Positions 17,274-24,960 are shown, counted from the first letter of the stretch. The stretch: DNA of 41,931 nt from Mucilaginibacter sp. (GCA_030445275.1 JAUCSE010000071.1:1-41931), one strand, 5' to 3'. The notes: a model not told the origin generated them from the letters alone. A program made the numbers and translations.

Positions 17274-17305
17274 GGTATTTTATAATCGGTTCGGGGTATT
17301 TTATA
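17274..17305. promoter_or_regulatory. Direct-repeat operator upstream of the HEPN-helicase unit
   Basis: GGTATTTTATA occurs at 17274-17284 and 17295-17305, exactly 21 bp apart, so on the same face of the helix; the second copy extends into the palindrome-like GGTATTTTATACC. It lies in the divergent region between the HEPN gene and the XRE regulator, which may be its ligand. Confidence 0.5.
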
Positions 17306-17369
17306 CCATCTTATTTAGACGAGCAATTAAACTGGAATCTTACCATTTTTAGGTTTAAATAGATATATT

Positions 17370-17377
17370 TACATTTG
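17370..17377 (+). promoter_or_regulatory. -7 promoter box of the XRE gene
   Basis: TACATTTG matches TAnnTTTG, 18 bp before the ATG at 17395. The -33 element is not clear. Confidence 0.5.
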
Positions 17378-17394
17378 ATTCAAATTAACACTAT

Positions 17395-17808
17395 ATGAGT
17401 ACTACAACTGACCGTCCAAAAAGAGTGCATGAAGGCAGAAATGTAAAACGTTTCCGTGAAATGATGGGTATAAAGCAGGAGAAGCTTGCCGCATCATTAG
17501 GTGAGGAATGGAGCCAGAAAAAGATTTCTGTTTTGGAATCTAAAGAAAAGATCGAAGATATATTATTGACCGAAATAGCTAAAATATTGAACGTGCCAGA
17601 AGAAGCAATTAGAAATTTTGACGAAGAAACTGCGATCTATAATATTCAAAACAATTATGAAGGATCGTCAAGTAATTATAGTGGATTATATCAATGCACT
17701 TTCAATCCACTTGATAAATTAATTGATACAGTAGAAGAACTTAAAAAGCTTCATGCAGAAAAAGAAGCACTATATGAGCGTTTGTTAAAATTACAGGAGA
17801 ATAAATAA
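17395..17808 (+). CDS. XRE-family transcriptional regulator
   Basis: A 137-residue protein. The helix-turn-helix spans about 13-60: NVKRFREMMGIKQEKLAASL with WSQKKISVLESKEKI. A polar linker (75-100) and a C-terminal coiled coil (LIDTVEELKKLHAEKEALYE) probably give dimerisation. It is divergent from the HEPN/SNF2 unit across a repeat-bearing promoter region and is followed by a strong terminator, so it forms its own transcript. Repression of the HEPN/SNF2 unit is likely but not shown; it could equally control element genes. Confidence 0.85.
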   Translation: MSTTTDRPKRVHEGRNVKRFREMMGIKQEKLAASLGEEWSQKKISVLESKEKIEDILLTEIAKILNVPEEAIRNFDEETAIYNIQNNYEGSSSNYSGLYQCTFNPLDKLIDTVEELKKLHAEKEALYERLLKLQENK

Positions 17809-17843
17809 GCGCTAAAACACAAAAGACAAGGATATTTTATTCC

Positions 17844-17876
17844 AAAAAGGCCATTGCAGATCGCAATGGCCTTTTT
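17844..17876 (+). terminator. Terminator of the XRE gene
   Basis: A perfect 14-bp stem (AAAAAGGCCATTGC and its complement) with loop AGATC, ending in a T run. It starts 35 bp after the XRE stop. Confidence 0.85.
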
Positions 17877-18055
17877 AATTTATATAGCTTTTTTAAGTAA
17901 ATCTTCTCCCGGACAAAGTTTTATAATCACCCCACGCTCAGGAGTGGCTTGCGAAACCCCTGCGCTTTTGGCCTTCCCGCTGTTCTCGCTTTTAGCCTAT
18001 ACGGAAAGGTGTACCCCGGTTCCTGCCATTTAAGGACAGACAGAGCAAGAAAGAT

Positions 18056-18760
18056 TTAATGCCGCATCCCTCTTCCACGATCTCTATCAGGGTTATTTTT
18101 TATTTCCTGCGATTTGCGATACAATCCCCGGCTTTCTTGCAGATTTGTATAGTCCTTTACTGCTTTTGAAATGCTCAAGCTCACTTCTTGCCATTTTAAC
18201 TTTGTGTCCAATAATAATACCGGAACGCTGAAATCAATATCCTGATGGTACAACAATGACGATTTGGCCGTATTGGTGTTTACATTGGGGTATTTAGTGC
18301 AATAGTAGGTCATTATCTCGTCCAAGGACATTTCTTTCAGCAGATAGTGCATATCTATAAAATCCTTGATTCTTTGTCCGCTGTTAACAATAGCATTGAC
18401 TTTCATGGCTGAGATATCTTCATTAGACATGATCCTGATTCCTTCGATGGTTTCAATTGGCTTTACAGAAGGGTACTGATGTGAAATGAAATCAAAATCT
18501 ACCTCGCCTATACTGCCGCTGACATAATTACCTTTGTGACGTTTGACATCAGCATGGTAGTTATGCAATAAGTGCAGGGCTAGTTTATCACCGTCAAAAT
18601 CCGAGGAACTGAACAAGTCAATGTCAATTGATTGACGGTGACCGATTCTTAAAGACAATGCGGTGCCACCTACGAGGTAAAAGGAACCAAGTTGCTGATC
18701 TTTCATCAGCTTTTGGATTAAATCCAGTGTCCCTGGTTTAACTGTTTCTTTGTATAACAT
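18056..18760 (-). CDS. AbiEii/AbiGii-type nucleotidyltransferase toxin
   Basis: 234 residues from the ATG at 18760 (a TTG start at 18796 would add 12). The nucleotidyltransferase motif is LVGGTALSLRIGHRQSIDID (29-48), with Asp46 and Asp48 as metal ligands, and GEVDFDFISH supplies the third acidic strand. The family includes type IV or II toxins that transfer nucleotides onto tRNA or other targets. Its start lies within the end of the upstream antitoxin-like gene, so expression is coupled. The frame reopens for 42 codons directly after the stop. It probably helps keep the element in the cell or aborts phage infection. Confidence 0.85.
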   Translation of the reverse strand: MLYKETVKPGTLDLIQKLMKDQQLGSFYLVGGTALSLRIGHRQSIDIDLFSSSDFDGDKLALHLLHNYHADVKRHKGNYVSGSIGEVDFDFISHQYPSVKPIETIEGIRIMSNEDISAMKVNAIVNSGQRIKDFIDMHYLLKEMSLDEIMTYYCTKYPNVNTNTAKSSLLYHQDIDFSVPVLLLDTKLKWQEVSLSISKAVKDYTNLQESRGLYRKSQEIKNNPDRDRGRGMRH

Positions 18761-19221
18761 TTGAGCTTTTCTTTGCTCAACTGGAAATAATTGCAAACGG
18801 CATCCAGAGTCATGTCAGATAGATAGGTAATATCATTTTTAAGGGCATGAATTACATTTTCTCTTCCGTAAAACCTGATCATTTCTTCCCATTCTTTAGG
18901 GCTGCCTTTATCAAGCACTCTTTCTATTATGGTCTTATAACTTCTGTTCCAATCCAGTTTATCAAAATCAAAGTCCCAAAACAAGACTTTCGGCAAATCC
19001 GGCCTTTTAACTTGCTGGATCAGCGGTTGCCGCTCAACCTTGATTTCATCATTTTCAAACGGGATTTTCTTTTTAGACAGGTAGTTATTTAAAGTATGAT
19101 AGTTATATACAGGATAGCTGTCACAAAATCCTTTAAGACTGGAAAAAACATCAATATCTGTTCCGCCGAACCTTTTCCAGTGCACCACAACTACCCGCTT
19201 ATTAATCTCTTTAACCATCAT
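18718..19221 (-). CDS. DUF6922-like antitoxin partner of AbiEii
   Basis: A 167-residue protein. Its C-terminal half, LFWDFDFDKLDWNRSYKTII, then PKEWEEMIRFYGRENVIHAL, fits the DUF6922 family that precedes AbiEii toxins in Bacteroidota. The N-terminal part (WKRFGGTDIDVFSSLKGFCD) may be a small DNA-binding domain allowing autoregulation. It overlaps the toxin gene by 43 bp in another frame, antitoxin first, the classical order. It lies about 90 bp from the integrase stop, at the element's end. Confidence 0.8.
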   Translation of the reverse strand: MMVKEINKRVVVVHWKRFGGTDIDVFSSLKGFCDSYPVYNYHTLNNYLSKKKIPFENDEIKVERQPLIQQVKRPDLPKVLFWDFDFDKLDWNRSYKTIIERVLDKGSPKEWEEMIRFYGRENVIHALKNDITYLSDMTLDAVCNYFQLSKEKLKCYTKKQLNQGHWI

Positions 19222-19310
19222 ACGAATTTAACCATAATAGAAATAAATGCCTAATATTTTTAAATATTTGTCAGTTGAAGGTGGATAATTCGGTTAATTA
19301 GTAACCTGTT

Positions 19311-20633
19311 TTAAGAGGCTTCAGCCATTTTTGGAACTGAAGCGTATTTTTCTCTTAACAGTGCTGTATCTGCACTTATCTTCGATTCTGTGACTTCATT
19401 TACCATCTGATAACGGGAAACGAATTTTTCCATAAGCGGAGCCATATCTTCACTCACTTTAGTGTCCAGCACTTTAGCGTATAATTGCGTGGTACGCAAA
19501 TTTGTGTGCCCAAGCATTTTAGATACACTTTCAATGGGTACCCCGTTCATTAAGGTTACTGTGGTTCCGAAAGTTCGTTTGGCTATCCTGTTGCCCAATG
19601 TTTTATTAACACCTGATAGAGCCGCAATTTCGACCAGATATTCGTTCATTTTTTGATTGCTTGAAATTGGTAAAGCTTTGTTATTGTTCAGGCAGTAAGG
19701 GTGGTCTATGTACTGATCAAGAATGTTTGCTGCAATTGGTAATAGCGGTATTGCTACTCTGGTATCTGTCTTTTTTCTATAGGTAAATATCCATCGTTCC
19801 CCATCAACTCCGATTCCTATGTCTGCTAGCTTTAGTTTTTGAACATCTGCATAGGAAAGTCCGGTATAACAGCTAAAAAGAAAAAAATCACGTACCTGTG
19901 ATAACCGTATGGTAGTAAATTGTTTTTCAGTGATCTTCTGTAATTCATCCGCAGTTAAAAATTCCCGGTGTACAGGTTTGGATTTTAACGTATGTCCAAA
20001 GAAAGGATCGGTATTGATCCATTTATATTTTTGGCAGATGCTAACGATTTTTTTGAGATTTTTAAGATGTTTATTTGCAGTATTCGTGTCGTTTTCCTTC
20101 TCCGTATGCAAGTAGAAGTCAAAGCCATCAATAAACTCATGGTCTATGCGTTTTAAATTAAAATCCTTATTACCGTATTTGGAAACGAGATAGTCCTCAA
20201 CATGCCTTTCCAGTACCTCAAACCTTTTAAGTGTTCCCGAAGCGTATTCGTCTTTCTCCACCAATGCTTTCATTTTTGCATTGTGGATTTTAATAGCTTC
20301 TAGTATAGTATGTGACTTTTCTTCTTTACCCAAGTATTTGCATTTAACAATATGAGCAGTTATTTCGGTTCCATCCACACTAAGTAGGGAATGCGCTGTG
20401 TAAACCTCTGCTTTCATGCTTTCCAGATAGGCATTCAGGGTCTTAACGTCTTCCTTTGTACCGATAACTTTCCCTGCTTTTGCATTCCATCGTTCCGGCT
20501 CGCAACTCCTGCTTGTTGACATTTCTGCACGAACTCCATCAACTGTAATTCTTAAAAAGATAAAATAAACATCACCTTTTGTGTAGTTTTTTGGCTTTTT
20601 CAAAAAGAAAAGCACGCTAAAATTAGTTTTCAT
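19311..20633 (-). CDS. Tyrosine integrase of the tRNA-Lys element
   Basis: 440 residues from the ATG at 20633 (MKTNFSVLFFLKKPK); an upstream ATG at 20657 adds 8. An arm-binding domain, a SAM-like core-binding domain (about 105-210) and the catalytic domain are visible. Conserved catalytic parts are Lys287/288 (RKKTDTRVAIPL), His376 (KMLGHTNLRTT) and Tyr385 (QLYAKV). Arg I is Ser260 (TGLSYADV), as in IntDOT. The usual HxxR is RIAK here (Arg349, Lys352), which is unusual. It recombines the 19-bp site in tRNA-Lys, located 246 bp upstream of its start. It is the end gene of the element. Confidence 0.92.
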   Translation of the reverse strand: MKTNFSVLFFLKKPKNYTKGDVYFIFLRITVDGVRAEMSTSRSCEPERWNAKAGKVIGTKEDVKTLNAYLESMKAEVYTAHSLLSVDGTEITAHIVKCKYLGKEEKSHTILEAIKIHNAKMKALVEKDEYASGTLKRFEVLERHVEDYLVSKYGNKDFNLKRIDHEFIDGFDFYLHTEKENDTNTANKHLKNLKKIVSICQKYKWINTDPFFGHTLKSKPVHREFLTADELQKITEKQFTTIRLSQVRDFFLFSCYTGLSYADVQKLKLADIGIGVDGERWIFTYRKKTDTRVAIPLLPIAANILDQYIDHPYCLNNNKALPISSNQKMNEYLVEIAALSGVNKTLGNRIAKRTFGTTVTLMNGVPIESVSKMLGHTNLRTTQLYAKVLDTKVSEDMAPLMEKFVSRYQMVNEVTESKISADTALLREKYASVPKMAEAS

Positions 20634-20824
20634 AACAATGACATTAAGGTTAAACAAAATTAGCTTTGCAGTTCTATGTACACAAGATGTTCAGATTATA
20701 AACTACCTGAATATCAATTAATTAATACAAATTAGGGGAGTTTGATGAAATAAAGAACAACGCGCCTAATGACGCTCATTTTATATGCGATATTATGCAT
20801 AATTTGGTATATCCCGTAAAAGAA

Positions 20825-20857
20825 AAAACCCTGCAATCATTTGATTTGCAGGGTTTT
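20825..20857. terminator. Terminator between integrase and tRNA-Lys
   Basis: A 12-bp stem (AAAACCCTGCAA and TTGCAGGGTTTT) with a 9-nt loop, 22 bp from the att core. It is brought by the element and would end the tRNA-Lys transcript, replacing the native terminator. Confidence 0.8.
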
Positions 20858-20878
20858 AGTTCCTTTTGACACTGTTGT

Positions 20879-20897
20879 TTGTGATCCCGCTGGGATT
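20879..20897. other. Attachment site, right copy, within tRNA-Lys
   Basis: TTGTGATCCCGCTGGGATT, identical to 274-292. It covers the discriminator base, the 3' acceptor strand and part of the T-stem and loop of the tRNA gene, the usual target of tyrosine integrases. The tRNA stays intact. Confidence 0.85.
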
Positions 20898-20954
20898 CGA
20901 ACCCAGGACCCCAACATTAAAAGTGTTATGCTCTACCAGCTGAGCTACGGAATC
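20882..20954 (-). tRNA. tRNA-Lys (anticodon UUU)
   Basis: 73 nt. The acceptor GATTCCG pairs with CGGGATC (one G-T pair), and the discriminator is A. The D-arm is GCTC/GAGC, the anticodon stem TAACA/TGTTG with loop CTTTTAA, and the T-arm CTGGG-TTCGAAT-CCCAG. CCA is not encoded. Confidence 0.97.
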
Positions 20955-21002
20955 AAACTTTTAACTTTTTCGATTTACTTATCGTTTCCGTTTAAAGTGG
21001 TG

Positions 21003-21033
21003 CAAATATAGAAGTATTAGGAATAGAGTGCAA
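21003..21033 (-). promoter_or_regulatory. Promoter of tRNA-Lys
   Basis: On the minus strand, TTG (21033-21031), a 20-nt spacer and TATATTTG (21010-21003) give a near-consensus Bacteroidota promoter about 50 bp upstream of the mature tRNA. Confidence 0.65.
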
Positions 21034-21086
21034 GTGTTTTTTGAAATAATTTCAAAGTCTTTTTTAAGGCATTCATTGCCAATATA

Positions 21087-22106
21087 CTACATTTTAAAAA
21101 TGGCAATCTTACCACCATTTCCAGCAAGCAAAACGAGCTTTCCATGCTTTGCCTTACCACAAACATTAAAACTTGTGCCATCAATCTTTGTCCAATTTTT
21201 GCCACCATCAATAGTAATATTACTTCCTGGCGTGCCAGTTGAAAGGAATATATCGCCTTTAATATATTCTACACATGATTGAAACCCGGCAGGACCTTTT
21301 TGGGGAGCATGGAAAAGTGTGTGCGGATGAAGGGTATAAATAGTAGAAACAGAATCAGTTTTCTTATCATTTGCATAATCACCACCAACTATTATTCCTC
21401 CATTTTTTTTTACTACTAAAGAGAATGCACCCTGGCTGGCTTTAGTATGCGTAATTGGTAAATTAACGTAATCCCAGACTTCACTCCTCGATTTCAATGT
21501 GATCATCCTACTACTTTTGCCTCCCGATACTATTTTAATATCTCCATCTTTTACTCTTAAACAAGTTCCACTGGCTGCAAACGCAGCTTCACCTGACAAT
21601 GCATCCGGCGTGTTTTTCACTTCGGCCCAGGTTTCACCGTCATCCTTAGTTTCCATTAATAGAAATTTATTATTAATCGGATCTCCCAAAATATAACCAC
21701 GCTGATTGTTATCAAAGTCCATGGCATCAAAGAAGTAACTAGTATCGGTTTTTCGATACTTCTCTTGCCAGCTTTTACCGCCATCAATAGTTTTTAATAC
21801 TAACGCTGGTGTGCCTGAGCTCATGATCACTGCCTCTTTGTTTGAGAAGGCTTCAATATCTCTAAATTCAGATTTCTCGTATCCTTTTACCTGCTGCCAA
21901 TCCCATGTTTTGCCGCCGTTGTTAGTTATAGCTATATAACCGTTGCTGCCACTTACCCACGCCGTTTTATCATTTACAACTGATAATCCTCTAATGCTTG
22001 TAGGGCTACCTTGTTGTAAAAGCACTATATTTTGAGCTTTGGTAATGGAAGATAAAAGTAAGGAGTAAAGTAAAGTGTTGAAAATGAGTTTATAAGTGCT
22101 TTTCAT
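21087..22106 (-). CDS. Secreted Ycf48/BNR-like beta-propeller protein
   Basis: A 339-residue protein with a signal peptide (residues 1-24, cleaved after TKAQ or nearby). Repeated Asp-box or BNR-type motifs, NNGGKTWDW, IDGGKSWQE, KDDGETWAE and IDGGKNWTK, mark successive propeller blades. This matches the Bacteroidota proteins annotated as Ycf48-like, photosystem II stability-like or oxidoreductase. The function is unknown; it probably lies in the periplasm or outer envelope. It is a single gene, flanked by tRNA-Lys and two tRNA-Leu genes, and looks like chromosome core rather than cargo. Confidence 0.85.
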   Translation of the reverse strand: MKSTYKLIFNTLLYSLLLSSITKAQNIVLLQQGSPTSIRGLSVVNDKTAWVSGSNGYIAITNNGGKTWDWQQVKGYEKSEFRDIEAFSNKEAVIMSSGTPALVLKTIDGGKSWQEKYRKTDTSYFFDAMDFDNNQRGYILGDPINNKFLLMETKDDGETWAEVKNTPDALSGEAAFAASGTCLRVKDGDIKIVSGGKSSRMITLKSRSEVWDYVNLPITHTKASQGAFSLVVKKNGGIIVGGDYANDKKTDSVSTIYTLHPHTLFHAPQKGPAGFQSCVEYIKGDIFLSTGTPGSNITIDGGKNWTKIDGTSFNVCGKAKHGKLVLLAGNGGKIAIFKM

Positions 22107-22215
22107 TTAGTTTGAAATAATGACAAATGTTTATCCTAAATTAATTTTTAATAGGACAAGTAACAACAAGTAATCAATTTTTGCATTATTTAGATTGCAA
22201 TTTGATTGAAACGAT

Positions 22216-22223
22216 TATATTTG
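22216..22223 (+). promoter_or_regulatory. -7 box likely serving the tRNA-Leu genes
   Basis: TATATTTG matches TAnnTTTG, 92 bp upstream of the first tRNA-Leu. T-rich DNA with TTTTTG lies upstream, but a well-spaced -33 element is not certain. Confidence 0.45.
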
Positions 22224-22314
22224 CACGCTTATTAATTAAATGGTGTCAATATTGATTACAAGGATTATCTAATTACATTAGATATTTTTAACATCAAGAC
22301 ATCAGAAAACATAA

Positions 22315-22398
22315 GCCCGGATGGCGAAATTGGTAAACGTTGCGGTCTCAGAAGCCGTTGAGAATTGTCTCTTGAGAGTTCGAGTCTCTCTTCGGGCA
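22315..22398 (+). tRNA. tRNA-Leu (anticodon CAG)
   Basis: 84 nt, class II with a long variable arm. The acceptor GCCCGGA pairs with TTCGGGC, discriminator A. The anticodon loop is CTCAGAA and the T-arm GAGAG-TTCGAGT-CTCTC. Confidence 0.95.
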
Positions 22399-22414
22399 CG
22401 CCGAATTTGAAATG

Positions 22415-22453
22415 AAGTCTTAAGTCAATGCTACTAAAGTTGACTTAAGACTT
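22415..22453 (+). terminator. Hairpin between the two tRNA-Leu genes
   Basis: A perfect 14-bp stem (AAGTCTTAAGTCAA with TTGACTTAAGACTT), an 11-nt loop and a T run. It could end the first tRNA transcript or be a processing signal. Confidence 0.75.
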
Positions 22454-22470
22454 TTTACTTCTAAACAAAA

Positions 22471-22554
22471 GCCCAGGTGGCGAAATTGGTAGACGCACCA
22501 TCTTGAGGGGGTGGCATTCGTAAGGATGTGGCGGTTCGAATCCGCTCCTGGGCA
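22471..22554 (+). tRNA. tRNA-Leu (anticodon GAG)
   Basis: 84 nt. The acceptor GCCCAGG pairs with CCTGGGC, discriminator A. The anticodon stem is CCATC/GGTGG with loop TTGAGGG, with a long variable arm and T-arm GCGGT-TCGAATC region. No duplicated 3' end was seen nearby. Confidence 0.95.
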
Positions 22555-22585
22555 CCTCAAAACATTTTATTGATTTACTATTAGG

Positions 22586-23041
22586 TTAATTAGCAGGTTG
22601 CTTAAATTTTTGCTCATAATACCATTGCGATAAATACACAGCATCACTCCAACTTAATTTGCCATCAGAAGCAGCTTGTATTATAAGTACTGATAGATGA
22701 TGTAAAACACCTGGCCTGATGTTTCTGTCCAAGGTTTTTATAGCCTCTATAGCAGCTTTAACAATAGCATCAGGTTGGGTTAAAGCCAAGGAACTTTCGA
22801 CCAGTTTTAACTCATACAAAAGAACAGGGAGCAACTGTTTGAGTTTATCCCTGATAATGTTATCAATATTACCAGGGATAATAGCAGTTAAAATATCAGC
22901 TGTTGACGAGTCAACGAGGGTTTTAATATTCTCAGTTATTACGATACCTATTTGTACAGCTATTTTCAACTCATTAGGAAGACTGCTAAAAAGGTTTTTA
23001 ATTTGGTTCCAGAGTTTTGTTATAAAGCGACTTAAGCTCAT
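22586..23041 (-). CDS. Phage-associated hypothetical protein
   Basis: A 151-residue, mostly helical protein starting MSLSRFITKLWNQIKNLFSS. Segments IAVQIGIVITENIKTLVDSS and LTAIIPGNIDNIIRDKLKQL alternate hydrophobic and polar residues, and the C-terminus ends SDGKLSWSDAVYLSQWYYEQ. I recall this type from Bacteroidota prophages near lysis or holin genes. No enzymatic motif is seen. The start ATG overlaps the stop of the preceding 52-residue frame (ATGA), so the two were co-translated. Confidence 0.65.
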   Translation of the reverse strand: MSLSRFITKLWNQIKNLFSSLPNELKIAVQIGIVITENIKTLVDSSTADILTAIIPGNIDNIIRDKLKQLLPVLLYELKLVESSLALTQPDAIVKAAIEAIKTLDRNIRPGVLHHLSVLIIQAASDGKLSWSDAVYLSQWYYEQKFKQPAN

Positions 23042-23196
23042 GATTTTTTGTTATCTTTAAGTTTATTTGCCTCTTGTTGTAATATAGCGACCTGACCTTC
23101 AAGTGCTTTTAGCCTTATCTCGTTGATCCTTGCTTGTGTTTCTTGGGTTGATCGTACATCTTTAATATCACTCTTCAGTTGAAAATAGGTCGTCAT
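23038..23196 (-). CDS. 52-residue coiled-coil remnant, probably a truncated phage membrane protein
   Basis: Starting at the ATG at 23196 it reads MTTYFQLKSDIKDVRSTQET, then KALEGQVAILQQEANKLKDN and stops at 23038, a clear coiled coil. Upstream of the ATG the same frame is open for 15 or so codons (AGNGGTTYCIVTSV), which reads like part of a membrane helix, then reaches a stop. I infer that a longer holin-like gene lost its 5' part. It is translationally coupled to the 151-residue gene. Confidence 0.55.
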   Translation of the reverse strand: MTTYFQLKSDIKDVRSTQETQARINEIRLKALEGQVAILQQEANKLKDNKKS

Positions 23197-23230
23197 CACT
23201 GACGTTACAATGCAATAGGTAGTGCCTCCG

Positions 23231-23797
23231 TTACCCGCATTTTTTTATTTCGTTGCAAAACTCTTCGGCTTCATATTCATTGTATTTTTTATCAGTCGCC
23301 CGGCAAAAAAAGTAATGTGCCAATACATGGCAGCAAGCGTTTAGTGAGGGATTAAAATTATCTTTCCAATCTTCATCCCCGTATTGTTTAATGTGGGTAT
23401 TGATCTCATCGGCAATAATATCCCTTACCGCCATAAATGCCCCAACTGGTTCAACTGAAAGGTTTTGTAATGCTTTTATCTTTTTTTGCCGGGACTTTTT
23501 ATTGTCTTCATCTAACGTAAAAGTAACTTCTTTAGGAATAACTTCGCTGTTATAAAGATGCTTGATCTGATGAGATAATGACAGCACCGCATCGCCGAAT
23601 ACCTGGAAATCGTCGATGTTCTTCACATTATACAGGTCATCGGTTGGGATACCCGAAAGGATGCTGATGGCCTCAATATCGTTGAGCTGTGGTTTTTCCT
23701 GCAGGGCTATCATTTGCCCCAGGGTAACGTGGCAAAGCTGCGAGGGAATTGTTACCCGTAATTTACCATCGGTGGTTATTAACATTTTTTCGATCAT
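23231..23797 (-). CDS. Phage protein of unknown function
   Basis: A 188-residue protein starting MIEKMLITTDGKLRVTIPSQ. The N-terminal beta-rich part (VTIPSQLCHVTLGQMIALQE) and the LSGIPTDDLYNV segment suggest a tail-tube or tail-assembly type protein, in keeping with the terminase fragments upstream. The C-terminus (NPSLNACCHVLAHYFFCRAT) is cysteine- and histidine-rich. It ends at a run of seven A (EIKKCG, stop). No domain can be named with confidence. Confidence 0.6.
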   Translation of the reverse strand: MIEKMLITTDGKLRVTIPSQLCHVTLGQMIALQEKPQLNDIEAISILSGIPTDDLYNVKNIDDFQVFGDAVLSLSHQIKHLYNSEVIPKEVTFTLDEDNKKSRQKKIKALQNLSVEPVGAFMAVRDIIADEINTHIKQYGDEDWKDNFNPSLNACCHVLAHYFFCRATDKKYNEYEAEEFCNEIKKCG

Positions 23798-23922
23798 GAT
23801 TTTTTAGTGCCCACTAGCCGGTGGGAGAGGCCGTTAGTTTTGAATTATTGAGTTATAGAATTATTGAAGTAATACGTTTTTAGTTTTATATGAGAAAGTG
23901 CGTCACGACTAAGTATTTCTGA

Positions 23923-24726
23923 TCATGAAAGACCGTAAGCGTTAATCAGCTCGTCAAAAATTCCGCTGCCAGATGGTCGCGGTTTAGGGGCAAATGGCAT
24001 ACGCGATTTTAGTTTGATTTCGCGATCTATCTTTAACCTGTTTAAAGCCACATATCGTAAGGGATCAATCAAGTGGCTCCAGGCATCAACGGGCTCATTG
24101 ATTGTTTTACCCCACCGGTCATCCTTCCATTTATAGCGGCCAAGCTCCTTACGTAAATTGACACTGGTACGGGTTACATTTATTTTATAGCGTTTTAATA
24201 TGTCAATGGAGTTTTTAACACTATCAGCGCCCTTTTTTGCACCGGTAACATACCAGCCCATGCGTTTCAGTTCTTCTATTGATTTTGGTTCGGCGCTATC
24301 GGCAATGATCTCTGTATTTCTACTAACTCCATATGCTTTAAGTTTACCGGCAATGTCTAACTCAAATATACGATCGGTTTTATTGTAGTTTTTGACCGCA
24401 GCCTGCAAAATTGTAGAGTTGTGGTAAATGTCCAGGGCATCGCGCAGAGCACCTGCTTTCAAATTGGGTATATCTTGTGCCACTACCGTAATTACAAGTT
24501 TGCGGGCCTGACAAGCTAAACAATAGAGCACCTGTTCAATGGCGTAAGTTTTACCCGAGCTGGTGCCATCCTGGTTAATGACTACATGTGCGTTTGAGGC
24601 ATAATTTTGCCAAAAAAGGATGGATCCTCCCAGTCCTTTTATAGGCGGAGCATTAATATCAATCCTATCGGTAAGTAATTTATTACAGGTTGTTAGTCTG
24701 TGTAAATAAAAGGGATTGTTTAACAG
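23923..24726 (-). pseudogene. Terminase large subunit (TerL), internally deleted
   Basis: The frame is open for 267 codons but has no ATG near its 5' end; the first internal ATG is at 24531. Before it come IKGLGGSILFWQNY and the Walker A NQDGTSSGKTYA (about residues 50-61), then VITVVAQDIPNLKAGALRDA. The text then jumps to DIAGKLKAYGVSRNTEIIAD with ADSAEPKSIEELKR, which belongs to the C-terminal nuclease. The Walker B, motif C and linker region of roughly 150-200 residues is missing, so the motor is dead. A TerL is normally above 400 residues. Confidence 0.8.
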
Positions 24727-24960
24727 TCATTATTTAATTATAGAATTATGATTAAAATGCTGTTCTGCATAAATGTATTCAAATATACTAAAAATATTAG
24801 TTATAATCAAAGTGATTTTTTATCTTTTTTGATGTTACTATTGTATGAAGCATACAACATTATCATTGGTATTACTATTGAAGCTAAAGGCAACTATGAG
24901 AGGAAACAATAGGATAGGCAGGGTAGCTGTGCCGTAATTGAATTGGGGCTGTTGCTGTAT

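Larger units (their letters stand above)
274..20878. mobile_element. Integrative mobilizable element in tRNA-Lys carrying defence cargo
   Basis: The 19-bp repeat TTGTGATCCCGCTGGGATT occurs at 274-292 and 20879-20897, and the right copy is the 3' end of an intact tRNA-Lys. Between them lie a tyrosine integrase at the right end, two excisionase-like HTH proteins, MobC and a MOBP-type MobA relaxase, and three defence-like cargo blocks: AAA/S8 plus type III CBASS, SNF2/HEPN, and AbiEii with its antitoxin. No conjugation apparatus is visible, so the element should be mobilizable rather than self-transmissible. Counting one att copy it is about 20.6 kb. The left flank appears to be another element, not plain chromosome. 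Confidence 0.85.

Noticed and set aside
23038..23246. Programmed frameshift at a run of seven A (23240-23246) joining the 188-residue and 52-residue frames
   Set aside because: The heptamer A AAA AAA is in the right register, but a -1 shift leads into a short frame ending after 11 codons; the 52-residue frame is in +1.
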